DNA of 64,000 nt from CAIKMD01 sp963729935. GTDB taxonomy: Bacteria > Pseudomonadota > Alphaproteobacteria > ATCC43930 > CGMCC-115725. Below, one piece after another: positions 36,655 through 44,518 of the stretch (position 1 is the stretch's first letter; the number at the start of each line of letters is the position of its first letter). The notes beneath the pieces were generated by a model, which was not told the DNA's origin, searched no databases, and saw nothing but the letters and a program-made list of their open reading frames with translations. The translations under genes were made by a program, and so were the position numbers. The stretch is from assembly GCA_963729935.1 (NCBI GenBank), contig CAVSPW010000002.1, positions 1,736,001 through 1,800,000 of the forward strand. Reading direction: 5' to 3'.

Positions 36655-37344
36655 CTAAAGACCGGCCGTCAGTCGCCATGCGATGGGGAATACGAACAAC
36701 AACATTCCGGCCACGAGGCCAAGCACCGAGAGACCGCCGGCGTGACGCAGATAGCTTGCCCGCTCGGCCCCGGTGAGGCCGCGCCGATCCGCGATGCCGG
36801 TCGCTTTGAGCGCGCGATCCACATAGAGGCGTTTCCCGTAGCGCATGACGAGGGCGCTGATCGCAATGCTCACGATGGCGCTCACGATGTCTGGCGCGAG
36901 GAGGGCGCTGGCGAGGCTTACCGTGAGCGCCGCGGCGCCATGGCCGTAGAGCTTGCGGTAGAAGAGCCAGGGCACCGGAAATAAGCACGCAGCCCAGAGA
37001 CGATCGCCGCGAAGAGGCCCACGCCACGAAAGAAGGGGGTGCGCATCTGCTGCCCCGCTGGCTTGCCAGGCACGATAGGTCGCCAGGTAAGCTTCCGCAT
37101 GTGGCCCGAAGAAAGCCGCCAGCTCGTCTTCGCGCGGTAGCGCGGCGGGCAGGGCCTGGAAATCTTGTCGCGGAAAGAGAGGCTTCTCGGCGCGCGGCGA
37201 AGATTCCGGGAGGCTCGCCGCGCGCGCGGCCGGACGCCGCCCGAACGCGACGGGCGCCTCGGCGGGCGCGGCGGAAATGACCTCGCCGCGTCGCCCGAAC
37301 CGAGCCGGTCCGGGCCCGGCTCGCCGATCGTCGCCATTCTGCAT
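36655..37344 (-). CDS. DUF2628 membrane protein
   Basis: 229 residues from the ATG at 37344; an upstream open frame runs through the tRNA-Gly gene and cannot be real. The first 65 residues are Arg/Ala/Pro-rich and probably disordered. Then comes a helical region (FFGPHAEAYLATYRAWQ), and two or three hydrophobic segments (LWAACLFPVPWLFYRKLYG, SLASALLAPDIVSAIVSIAI, and a C-terminal VLGLVAGMLLFVFPIAW) in the pattern of DUF2628 proteins. Function unknown. Lies between the tRNA-Gly gene and the GT41 gene on the minus strand. Confidence 0.75.
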   Translation of the reverse strand: MQNGDDRRAGPGPARFGRRGEVISAAPAEAPVAFGRRPAARAASLPESSPRAEKPLFPRQDFQALPAALPREDELAAFFGPHAEAYLATYRAWQASGAADAHPLLSWRGPLRGDRLWAACLFPVPWLFYRKLYGHGAAALTVSLASALLAPDIVSAIVSIAISALVMRYGKRLYVDRALKATGIADRRGLTGAERASYLRHAGGLSVLGLVAGMLLFVFPIAWRLTAGL

Positions 37345-37479
37345 GTCAGGGCCGCCGAGCCAGGTCAGGAGGCGACCGTAAGGCGCAGATGTTAAATCTC
37401 GCTTATGCGACCGAACAGCCGCGGAACGGGCCGGTCGGACGCATAATCGACAAAAATATCGGTTTTCCGAGAGTTTCAT

Positions 37480-37554
37480 TGGAGCGGGCGAAGGGATTCG
37501 AACCCTCGACCCCAACCTTGGCAAGGTTGTGCTCTACCCCTGAGCTACGCCCGC
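37480..37554 (-). tRNA. tRNA-Gly (anticodon GCC)
   Basis: The minus strand folds as a full cloverleaf of 75 nt. The acceptor stem pairs GCGGGCG (37548-37554) with CGCCCGC (37484-37490) and carries discriminator T and an encoded CCA at 37480-37482. The anticodon loop reads TTGCCAA with GCC, and the T arm has GGTTCGAATCC. GCC decodes GGC/GGU glycine codons. It is isolated, with a DUF2628 gene downstream. Confidence 0.96.
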
Positions 37555-37765
37555 ATCCAAGGGGCGCGATCATAGGAGGCCAAGGGTTGGTTTTCAATTA
37601 CCCGGTGATCTTCACCGCCGGCACCCGATCATGGCCTCGCGTTCGGATCGGACCCGCCAGGCGCGCTGCGGCGCGGCCACTTGCGCCGGAGGGAGGTTCT
37701 CCTGCCGCCCTTGCGCTTAGCGCCGGGGACCGCCATTTTTAGGGCAGGGTCAAAGGGAAAAGCAT

Positions 37766-38686
37766 ATGGAAGCGATCATTGGAGGCGGCGCCGCGGCAGC
37801 GGGCGACGCCGATCTCGTCAAAAACGGCTCGACCGCCACCTTCATGGCGGACGTGATCGACGCATCGCACGATGCCGCGGTGGTGGTCGATTTCTGGGCG
37901 CCTTGGTGCGGACCCTGTAAGCAGCTTGGCCCGGCGCTCGAGAAAGCCGTGCGCGATGCCAAGGGCGCGGTGCGCATGGTGAAGATCAATATCGACGAAA
38001 ATCCGGATCTGGCGCAGCAGATGCGGATTCAATCGATTCCCGCGGTCTATGCCTTCAAGGATGGCCGCCCGGTGGATGGTTTCGTCGGCGCGCTTCCCGA
38101 CAGCCAGGTGAAGCAGTTCGTCGGCAAACTCGCGGCCGCGGCGGGTCCCGCTGCCTCGCCGGTCGCCGAGGCCGTGGCCCTTGCCAAGGAAACCTTCGCG
38201 TCGGGCGATCTCGCGCGCGCGGCCAATATTTTCGCGCAGGTGGCCCAGCACGATCCGGGAAATGTCGATGCCATGGCCGGTCTTGCGCGAATCGCGATCG
38301 CCAAGAAAGATCTCATGCAGGCGAAGGAGATTCTAGACCAGATCCCGGCCGAGCACGCCGCCCATGCCGATGTGACGGCGGCTCGCGCCGGGCTCGAGCT
38401 CGCCGAAGCCGGTGCCAAAGCGGAGGGCGCGGTTGGCGAGCTGCGCGCGCGGCTCGAGCGCAACCCCGCCGATCATCAGGCGCGGCTCGATCTCGCTTCG
38501 GCGCTCTTTGCTTCGGGCGAACGCGAGGCGGCGATCGACCAGCTTCTCGAACAGGTGCGCCGCGATCGCGAATGGAACGAGCAGGCCGGGCGCAAACAAC
38601 TGGTGAAGTTCTTCGAGGCGATCGGGCTGGGCGATCCGCTCACGGTCCAGTCGAGGAAGCGGCTTTCCTCGATTCTCTTCTCGTGA
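37766..38686 (+). CDS. ybbN: Thioredoxin-like protein with TPR tail (YbbN/CnoX type)
   Basis: 306 residues. The N-terminal thioredoxin domain has FWAPWCGPCKQLGPALE with a WCGPC active site near residue 51 and IQSIPAVYAFKDGRP with the cis-proline. The C-terminal half is tetratricopeptide-like helices (ALAKETFASGDLARAANIF, DVTAARAGLELAEAG). This is the architecture of YbbN/CnoX, a co-chaperone that protects proteins and works with GroEL and DnaK under oxidative stress; the alphaproteobacterial forms keep a CxxC, unlike the SxxC of Escherichia coli. First gene of a run followed at 10 bp by the LON-domain gene. Confidence 0.9.
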   Translation: MEAIIGGGAAAAGDADLVKNGSTATFMADVIDASHDAAVVVDFWAPWCGPCKQLGPALEKAVRDAKGAVRMVKINIDENPDLAQQMRIQSIPAVYAFKDGRPVDGFVGALPDSQVKQFVGKLAAAAGPAASPVAEAVALAKETFASGDLARAANIFAQVAQHDPGNVDAMAGLARIAIAKKDLMQAKEILDQIPAEHAAHADVTAARAGLELAEAGAKAEGAVGELRARLERNPADHQARLDLASALFASGEREAAIDQLLEQVRRDREWNEQAGRKQLVKFFEAIGLGDPLTVQSRKRLSSILFS

Positions 38687-38695
38687 ACCTGCGGC

Positions 38696-39349
38696 ATGAG
38701 CTTCGAGCCGCGCTTTGAAGATCTTCCGGCCCTGCTGCCGATCTTTCCTTTGACCGGCGTCTTGCTGCTGCCCCGCGGGCGCCTGCCCCTCAATATCTTT
38801 GAGCCGCGTTATCTCGCCCTGACACAGCACGCTTTGGCCCACGGCCGTCTGCTCGGCATGGTCCAGCCCCAAGAAGGCGCGGGCGATGCCGGCGATCCCC
38901 TGGTCTATCGTACCGGCTGCGCTGGCCGAATCGTCGAATTCGCCGAAACGCCGGATGGACGGTTCCTCTTGACCTTGAAGGGGGTCGCCCGTTTCGACAT
39001 CGTACGCGAGCCGCCGCGCCAGGATCTGTTCCGCCAGGTCGTGCCCGATTGGCAGGCCTGGCGCGGCGATCTTGAAGAAGACGAGGAGAACGTCGATCGC
39101 GACCGCATGGTCGCGGCCTTGGCGCCGTTCTTCGAACGCCACGGCATTACCCCCGATTCCGATGTGCTGAAATCGGCGCCACTCGAGCATCTCGTCAACT
39201 CGCTCGCTATGGCATGTCCGTTCAGTCCGCGCGAGAAGCAGGCGTTGCTCGAGGCGCGCCGCACGGCCGAACGCGCGAAGATCCTTACGGCGCTGGTCGA
39301 AATGTCGGTGGCGAGCAATGTGACGCCCGGCGGCGCCACGCCCAACTGA
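38696..39349 (+). CDS. LON substrate-binding domain protein
   Basis: 217 residues. The LON N-terminal-like domain is recognised by LPIFPLTGVLLLPRGRLPLN (about 15-34), NIFEPRYLALTQHALA and GRLLGMVQPQE; there is no ATPase or protease domain. Proteins of this size in alphaproteobacteria are annotated as peptidase S16 or LON-domain proteins of unknown role. Only 9 bp follow the ybbN stop, and a Trm112-like gene starts 26 bp downstream, so the four genes ybbN, LON, Trm112-like and DUF971 probably share a transcript. Confidence 0.88.
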   Translation: MSFEPRFEDLPALLPIFPLTGVLLLPRGRLPLNIFEPRYLALTQHALAHGRLLGMVQPQEGAGDAGDPLVYRTGCAGRIVEFAETPDGRFLLTLKGVARFDIVREPPRQDLFRQVVPDWQAWRGDLEEDEENVDRDRMVAALAPFFERHGITPDSDVLKSAPLEHLVNSLAMACPFSPREKQALLEARRTAERAKILTALVEMSVASNVTPGGATPN

Positions 39350-39375
39350 CGCCCCAGCTGTTTGGAGATATGGCA

Positions 39376-39594
39376 ATGGCCGATCCCGCGAGCGAAATCG
39401 ATCCAAGGCTTCTCGAGATCCTGGTCTGCCCGCTGACCAAAGGGCCGCTGACCTATGATCGCGCAAAGCAGGAGCTGGTAAGCGCGCAGGCCGGTCTCGC
39501 CTATCCGGTCCGTGACGGGATCCCGATCATGCTGATCGACGAGGCACGCCCCTTGGGCGACGCCGAAAAGGCGGCGCTCGCCGGTAAGTCCTAG
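39376..39594 (+). CDS. Trm112 family (UPF0434) protein
   Basis: 72 residues from the ATG at 39376; the in-frame ATG at 39370 is too close (2 nt) to the GGAG at 39364-39367, whereas 39376 lies 8 nt from it. The protein has the conserved LLEILVCPLTKGPLTYDR and YPVRDGIPIMLIDEAR segments. In eukaryotes and archaea Trm112 activates methyltransferases; bacterial UPF0434 proteins are suspected to play a similar or zinc-ribbon-like partner role. Only one cysteine is present, so no zinc ribbon is formed, as in other short bacterial members. Follows the LON-domain gene by 26 bp. Confidence 0.9.
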   Translation: MADPASEIDPRLLEILVCPLTKGPLTYDRAKQELVSAQAGLAYPVRDGIPIMLIDEARPLGDAEKAALAGKS

Positions 39595-39602
39595 GCCGCG
39601 TC

Positions 39603-39980
39603 ATGGCCGGATTGGGAACCCAGAGCTGGCCGGCCGAGCTACGCTTGAAGCAGGCCGAGAAAGTGCTCGAGATCGTCTTCGAAGATGGGTCCCATTTCCG
39701 CTTACCGGCGGAGTATCTGCGGGTCGAAAGCCCGTCCGCCGAGGTTCAAGGCCACGGGCCCGGCCAGAAGCAAGTCGTGCCCGGCAAGGCGGGCGTCGGC
39801 ATCGCGCGCATCGAGCCGGTCGGTCACTATGCCGTGCGCTTGATCTTCGACGATCGGCACGACACCGGAATTTATTCCTGGAGCTACCTCTATCAACTCG
39901 GAGTCGAGCAGGCGCGCCGTTGGCCGGCCTATCTTGCCGCGCTCGATAAGGCCGGGCTCAGCCGCGAACCCAAGGGCTGA
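39603..39980 (+). CDS. DUF971 protein
   Basis: 125 residues with the DUF971 signature: LRLKQAEKVLEIVFEDGSHFRLPAEYLR (cited as KVLEIVFEDGSHFRLPAEYL), AVRLIFDDRHDTGIYSWSYLY and QLGVEQARRW. The domain is the N-terminal module of gamma-butyrobetaine hydroxylase and a standalone protein in many bacteria, possibly binding an iron or zinc through His and Asp; no function is established. Last gene of the presumed ybbN-LON-Trm112-DUF971 operon, 8 bp after the previous stop. Start ATG at 39603. Confidence 0.89.
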   Translation: MAGLGTQSWPAELRLKQAEKVLEIVFEDGSHFRLPAEYLRVESPSAEVQGHGPGQKQVVPGKAGVGIARIEPVGHYAVRLIFDDRHDTGIYSWSYLYQLGVEQARRWPAYLAALDKAGLSREPKG

Positions 39981-40311
39981 ACCCGTAAGCGAAAGGTGCG
40001 CATGGAGCAGATCGCCATGAGGATCGGCGCTGCCCTTTGGCTTCCTGGGCGATGCGCCCCCGCTGTTTCCTCGCCTTTCGCGTCGTGCCGGTCTTCGCGT
40101 GGCGCCGGCGTGACTTACCGGTGTTGCGCTGACGCCGCCCGTCGGCGCGGCCCGGTCTGCCGTTGCGGCAGGGACCGTGAGAGCGAGGCGCGAACCGCCG
40201 CCGCAACGGTTTGATCGCCACTCCCGGCGGATTATGATGCATGGCCAAGCCGAGGCCGGGGCGCCAAGCCTTCGCCGATGCGATGCGGGCAATCAGAGCG
40301 AGGATATGGCC
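39981..40311. other. 331-bp spacer with no recognised gene
   Basis: High-GC sequence between the DUF971 gene and the beta-propeller gene. It holds two stretches (39997-40150 region) that look like C-rich, weakly structured DNA and no T-tract terminator. No convincing small gene or RNA was found. Confidence 0.45.
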
Positions 40312-41307
40312 ATGACTCTTCCGCCTGCGAAACCGACGCGTCCCGGGACCGATATCAACCATTCGCTGGGCACGACCGGTCTCGTCGTCGTCTGCAAGCG
40401 CGACGGTTTTGTCGAATTTCACGACGCCAAGAATTACACGCTGGTCGAGGAGATCAAGCTGCCCGATTTTCCGCATGAGGTGGTGCTCTCGCCCGATCGC
40501 AAGAAGGCCTATGTCTCGATCTATGGCAACGGCCAGGTCGGAACCAATACCGAGCCGGGCACGCGGATCGCGGTTCTCGACCTCGCGACGAAGAAGCTCG
40601 ACGGGTTTATCGAGATCGCGCCTTTCCTGGCGCCGCATGGTCTGATGTTCGACAAGAACGGGCTGCTCTGGGCCACCGCGGAGTCGAGCCACGCGCTCGT
40701 CTATATCGATCCAGAACGCGGCGCGGTACTGGGCCATGTCGAGACCGGCAGCCTGCGCACGCATTTCATGGCGGCGACCGCCGATGGCACGAAAATCTAT
40801 GTGCCGCACCGGCAGCTGAGCTTCATGAGCGTGATCGATACCGAAACGCGCCAAGTGATCAAGCGGATCCCCGATTTCCGCTACGAGTGCCAAGGCGTCG
40901 CCACCGCGCCCGATGGCAACCGCGTCTATCAGGCATCGAGCGCACGCCCCGAGATCAGCGTCATCGACCCGCGAACCGACGCCGTCGCCGGCCGCATCAT
41001 GGTCGAGGGGCTCGGCGATTTCCCGCCGCAGCTCAACCGGTTGCGCGTCAGCCCCGACAATCGCTATCTCGTGATCTCGTTCAACGTCTCGCGCATGGCC
41101 GCTGTGATCGACACGGAAGCGCCCGAGCGCCAGCATCTCTTCAAGCTTGGCAAGGGGCCAATGGGCATCGCGTTCGCCGAGGATCTCAATCATGCCCTCG
41201 TCACCAATCACGACGACGGCACGATCGCGGTGATCGATCTGAAGGCCGTGCAGGTCGCCGGATCGATCAGGACCCATCTCGGGCCCGAGACCATGGCGTT
41301 TTATTGA
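40312..41307 (+). CDS. YncE-like beta-propeller protein
   Basis: 331 residues from the ATG at 40312, eight bases after GAGGAT; an ATG at 40306 in the same frame is too close. No signal peptide is seen from this start, so it may be cytoplasmic or the true start may lie further up. Repeated blades with the pattern 'VIDT..T..V..RI' occur (SVIDTETRQVIKRIPDF, SVIDPRTDAVAGRIMV, AVIDLKAVQVAGSI), typical of YncE and cytochrome cd1-like seven-bladed propellers. Role unknown; relatives bind ligands or interact with proteins. Separated from neighbours, with ubiH convergent downstream. Confidence 0.8.
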   Translation: MTLPPAKPTRPGTDINHSLGTTGLVVVCKRDGFVEFHDAKNYTLVEEIKLPDFPHEVVLSPDRKKAYVSIYGNGQVGTNTEPGTRIAVLDLATKKLDGFIEIAPFLAPHGLMFDKNGLLWATAESSHALVYIDPERGAVLGHVETGSLRTHFMAATADGTKIYVPHRQLSFMSVIDTETRQVIKRIPDFRYECQGVATAPDGNRVYQASSARPEISVIDPRTDAVAGRIMVEGLGDFPPQLNRLRVSPDNRYLVISFNVSRMAAVIDTEAPERQHLFKLGKGPMGIAFAEDLNHALVTNHDDGTIAVIDLKAVQVAGSIRTHLGPETMAFY

Positions 41308-41395
41308 CGCGTGGTGTTGTTCGCGACGCGCTGTTGCGGCTCCGGCCTGGCGGGATGATCGGTCGGGTCCGCCATCGCTCCATCGGTATCGCTGG

Positions 41396-42601
41396 CTAAA
41401 GGGCCTCGCCGCGCACGAGCCGGGGCAGATCGCCGACAATCCCCATCGCATGCCGCATGAGGAAGCGCTTGGTGCGCGGCGCGCGATCGATCGCCGCAAG
41501 ACCAAGATCGCGAACGAGCCGGACCGGCGGCAAGGTGTTCGAGAACAACCGATTGAGTCCGTCCGTGACCGCGGTCAAGGTCAGATTGTCGATCCGCCGC
41601 CAGCGCTCGTAGCGCTCGAGCAGCAAGCCGCCGCCGAGATCCATTCCGAGCCGCGCCGCGTCAACGAGGAGTTCGGCCAGCGCCGCGATATCGCGCACGC
41701 CGAGATTCCATCCTTGGCCGGCGATCGGGTGAATGACATGCGCGGCATCGCCGATCAGGGCGAGGCGCGGTGCGGTGTAGCGCTCGGCATGCAGCAGGGT
41801 CAGCGGATAGGACCAGCGCCCACCCTCGATCTCGAGCGCGCCGAGGTGATCGCCGAACCGGCGGGCCAGCTCGGCCGTAAAGCTTTCTTCATCGAGAGCG
41901 AGGAGCGCCGACGCGTCGGCGCTGCGCTCGGTCCACACGATCGAGGAACGCTCGCCCTTCATCGGCAGAATGGCGAAGGGGCCGGCATTTCGAAAATGCT
42001 CGACGGCGGTCCCGCGATGCGGAATCTCGTGTCGCACGGTGCAGACGATCGCGGTTTGGCGATAGGCTTTATAATAGATCTTGATACCGGCCGCTTCGCG
42101 CAAGGGCGAATTTCGCCCGTCTGCCCCGATGACGAGCGCGGCGCGAACCACGCGCCCATCCGATAAACGCAAGCTGGTGCTGGCCGCGTTCTCGTCGCGC
42201 GCTTCGACGCCCAGCGGCGCGAGAATGGTGAGCGCGTCGAGCTCGCGCGCGCGCGCGAACAATGCGCGCCGTAGCAGCCGGTTTTCGACGATGTAGCCGA
42301 GCGGTTCGGTGCCGAGATCGCGGTGGTCGTAATGCAGAAAGAGCGGCGAATCGCCATCGGCCACGCGGATTTCGCGAATGGGCTCCGCTTGCGCCGCGAG
42401 CGTCCGCCAAACCCCGATCCCGCTCAAGACTTGCTGCGAGCCGTAAGCGACAGCGGTGGTTCGGCCGTCATAGGGCGCTGCCAGCATCGCCGCCGGGTCG
42501 TCGCGGTCGATCACGACGGTCTTGATTCCAGCGCCCGCACAGGCAATCGCCAGCGAAAGGCCGGAAAGCCCCCCGCCGGCAATCGCGAGCTCGCTTTCCA
42601 T
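41396..42601 (-). CDS. ubiH: UbiH/UbiF/VisC/COQ6 family FAD-dependent hydroxylase
   Basis: 401 residues from the ATG at 42601. The FAD-binding dinucleotide motif is AIAGGGLSGLSLAIA at the N-terminus; GADGRNSPLREAAGI is the DG motif region and the signature GDAAHVIHPIAGQGWNLGVRD appears near residue 285. This is the ubiquinone-biosynthesis monooxygenase family; the position-specific hydroxylase (UbiH, UbiF, UbiI) cannot be fixed from the sequence alone. The ATG at 42637 was rejected because the intervening codons include TTA and read as non-coding. In relatives ubiH neighbours amtB, as here, divergently. Confidence 0.83.
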   Translation of the reverse strand: MESELAIAGGGLSGLSLAIACAGAGIKTVVIDRDDPAAMLAAPYDGRTTAVAYGSQQVLSGIGVWRTLAAQAEPIREIRVADGDSPLFLHYDHRDLGTEPLGYIVENRLLRRALFARARELDALTILAPLGVEARDENAASTSLRLSDGRVVRAALVIGADGRNSPLREAAGIKIYYKAYRQTAIVCTVRHEIPHRGTAVEHFRNAGPFAILPMKGERSSIVWTERSADASALLALDEESFTAELARRFGDHLGALEIEGGRWSYPLTLLHAERYTAPRLALIGDAAHVIHPIAGQGWNLGVRDIAALAELLVDAARLGMDLGGGLLLERYERWRRIDNLTLTAVTDGLNRLFSNTLPPVRLVRDLGLAAIDRAPRTKRFLMRHAMGIVGDLPRLVRGEAL

Positions 42602-42908
42602 GACGGCGCTCGACAAGGATTTCTTTAACTTCACCATGGCCCGCAACCTGAAACGGTCCGACAACAAAGACAAGATGCGGCTCGATTTTGTCGCTTTTAC
42701 AGGCCCTTCGGCATCCAGTGATCATTTATCAGGCAGCTGCAAATTTTTTGTCCAATATTTCAGCAAATTTATGGTGCAATGCACAGGCCGGCACCAAAAA
42801 GCCATGATTTCTAGAGGAATCCGTGTTTGGCACGAATCTTGTTCTTACGGTGCGAGGCGCCGGTCGGGCGTGGTTCGGTCGCGCGCGTGGTCAAACGGGA
42901 GGTTTCTA
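42602..42908. other. 307-bp divergent ubiH / amtB promoter region
   Basis: No gene. The right half contains a sigma-54-type -24/-12 element (42828-42843) in the orientation of amtB and an inverted repeat TGGTGC (42773-42778) / GCACCA (42791-42796) about 33 bp upstream of it, a plausible activator site. The stretch around 42700-42770 is richer in A and T than the surroundings. No nitrogen-regulator consensus could be matched exactly. Confidence 0.5.
42828..42843 (+). promoter_or_regulatory. Sigma-54 (-24/-12) promoter candidate for amtB
   Basis: TGGCACGAATCTTGTT matches the RpoN consensus TGGCACG-N4-TTGC in the -24 part exactly and differs in the -12 part only in TTGT for TTGC. It is oriented toward amtB; transcription would begin about 11 nt downstream, giving a 5' leader of about 55 nt. 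Nitrogen-limitation control by RpoN and NtrC is standard for amtB in proteobacteria. Confidence 0.6.
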
Positions 42909-44351
42909 ATGACATTTCGGAGGTTATGGTCAATCGCGGCGCTAATTTTGCCGCTCGTTCTTGTTACTGTCGCGGTCTCAACCGCCGTTTCCTACGCCCA
43001 AGCTCCCTCGGCACCCGCCGCCGCTCCTGCCGCTCCGGCGGCGGCCGCGCCGGCCGCACCCGCGGCGGAAGCGTCCCCGCCGGCTTGCGACGCCAAGACG
43101 CTTGAGGCTTGCACACCTAATTCGGGCGACACCGCCTGGATGCTGACCTCCGTCGCGCTGGTGCTCATGATGACCGTGCCGGGCCTCGGCCTCTTCTACG
43201 GCGGCCTGGTACGCAAGAAGAATGTCGGCGATACGGTCATGACGAGCTTCGCGATCACCTGCCTCGTGACGGTGCTCTATACGGTCTGCACCTACAGCAT
43301 GGCCTTCACGCCGGGAACGCCCTTCGTCGGCGGCCTCAGTCGCGCCTTCCTCCAGGGGATCTTGAGCGACGTCGGCAAGGGCGTCGGCAACCCCAACCCC
43401 TTGGCGGCGACGATCCCCGAGACGGTCTACAGCATGTTCCAGTTGACCTTCGCGATCATCACGCCGGCACTGATCGCCGGCGCCTTCGCCGAGCGCATGA
43501 AGTTCTCGGCGATGTTGTGGTTCATCGGCTTGTGGTCGATCTTCGTCTACGCCCCGGTGGCCCATTTCGTCTGGGGCCCAGGCGGAATTCTCAACAGCGG
43601 CAATGACGATGCGTGGGTAAAAGTCCTCGACTTCGCCGGCGGAACGGTCGTGCACGTCAATTCCGGGGTTGCCGGCTTGATGTGCGCGCTCATGCTCGGC
43701 AAGCGCAAGGACACCGGACCCGCGCATAACGTTGTGCTGACCTTCATCGGCGCCGGCCTTCTCTGGGTCGGCTGGTTCGGGTTCAACGCCGGTTCGGCGG
43801 TCACCGCTGGCATCCAGGCGGGCATGGCGATGGCGGTCACACAAATCGCGACCGGCATGGCAGGGCTTACCTGGATGTTCGTCGAATGGATTCACCGCGG
43901 CAAGCCCACCGTCGTCGGTGTCTGCTCAGGCGCGGTTGCCGGCCTCGTTGCGATCACCCCGGCATCGGGTTTCGTCGGCCCGGCGGGCGCGCTCGCGATC
44001 GGCATCGCCGGCGGCGCCGTGTGTTATTCCGGCGCGGTTTGGGTCAAGCACCTCTTCGGCTACGACGACGCGCTCGACTGTTTCGGCGTCCACGCGATCG
44101 GCGGGGCCACTGGCGCCATCCTCACGGGTGTCTTCGCCATCAGCGAATATGGCGGGACATCCGGTTGGATCGAAGGCAATGGCGGTCAGGTGATCAATCA
44201 GATCGAGGGCGTCCTCATCGTCATCATCTATGACGTCATCGTGTCGCTGATCATTCTCAAGCTTGTCGATATCATGGTCGGCCTGCGTGTCGATGAAGAG
44301 ATCGAACGCGACGGCCTCGATCTCGCTCTTCACGGCGAGACTGTTCAATAA
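42909..44351 (+). CDS. amtB: Ammonium transporter AmtB
   Basis: 480 residues from the ATG at 42909, preceded by GGGAGG. A signal peptide (LILPLVLVTVAVSTAVSYA) and an Ala/Pro-rich spacer precede the 11-helix transporter. Recognisable elements: GLGLFYGGLVRKKN, PLAATIPETVYSMFQLTFAI and HFVWGPGG in the first half, and the twin-His pore residues in VVHVNSGVAG and DCFGVHAIGGATGAIL. It conducts ammonium. Many alphaproteobacteria have glnK directly upstream of amtB; no PII gene is next to this one. Followed by a strong intrinsic terminator, so it is monocistronic. Confidence 0.95.
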   Translation: MTFRRLWSIAALILPLVLVTVAVSTAVSYAQAPSAPAAAPAAPAAAAPAAPAAEASPPACDAKTLEACTPNSGDTAWMLTSVALVLMMTVPGLGLFYGGLVRKKNVGDTVMTSFAITCLVTVLYTVCTYSMAFTPGTPFVGGLSRAFLQGILSDVGKGVGNPNPLAATIPETVYSMFQLTFAIITPALIAGAFAERMKFSAMLWFIGLWSIFVYAPVAHFVWGPGGILNSGNDDAWVKVLDFAGGTVVHVNSGVAGLMCALMLGKRKDTGPAHNVVLTFIGAGLLWVGWFGFNAGSAVTAGIQAGMAMAVTQIATGMAGLTWMFVEWIHRGKPTVVGVCSGAVAGLVAITPASGFVGPAGALAIGIAGGAVCYSGAVWVKHLFGYDDALDCFGVHAIGGATGAILTGVFAISEYGGTSGWIEGNGGQVINQIEGVLIVIIYDVIVSLIILKLVDIMVGLRVDEEIERDGLDLALHGETVQ

Positions 44352-44408
44352 TCGTGTTTGTTGTCCAAGCGTAGTACCGCGTAGTACCGATCGTTTCTCC
44401 AGAGCCTT

Positions 44409-44436
44409 GAGGGTGCCGTTCGCGGCACCCTCTTTT
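44409..44436 (+). terminator. Intrinsic terminator after amtB
   Basis: GAGGGTGCCG (44409-44418) and CGGCACCCTC (44423-44432) form a perfect 10-bp GC-rich stem closed by a TTCG tetraloop, followed by TTTT. It lies 58 nt after the amtB stop and before the MFS gene, so it probably ends the amtB transcript. Confidence 0.9.
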
Positions 44437-44518
44437 CTTTGAGGCGCGCCGCGCCGCGGAACGGCATTTTGCCCCGCGGCCCGCCTCGGTTAATCTCGCC
44501 CTTCACGAGGAAGGGCGC

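Noticed and set aside
37345..37524. N-terminal extension of the DUF2628 protein
   Set aside because: It reads through the tRNA-Gly gene on the same strand, so it cannot be coding.
44440..44518. Second hairpin-forming segment after the amtB terminator
   Set aside because: GC-rich with only imperfect pairing and no T-tract; not needed to explain termination.
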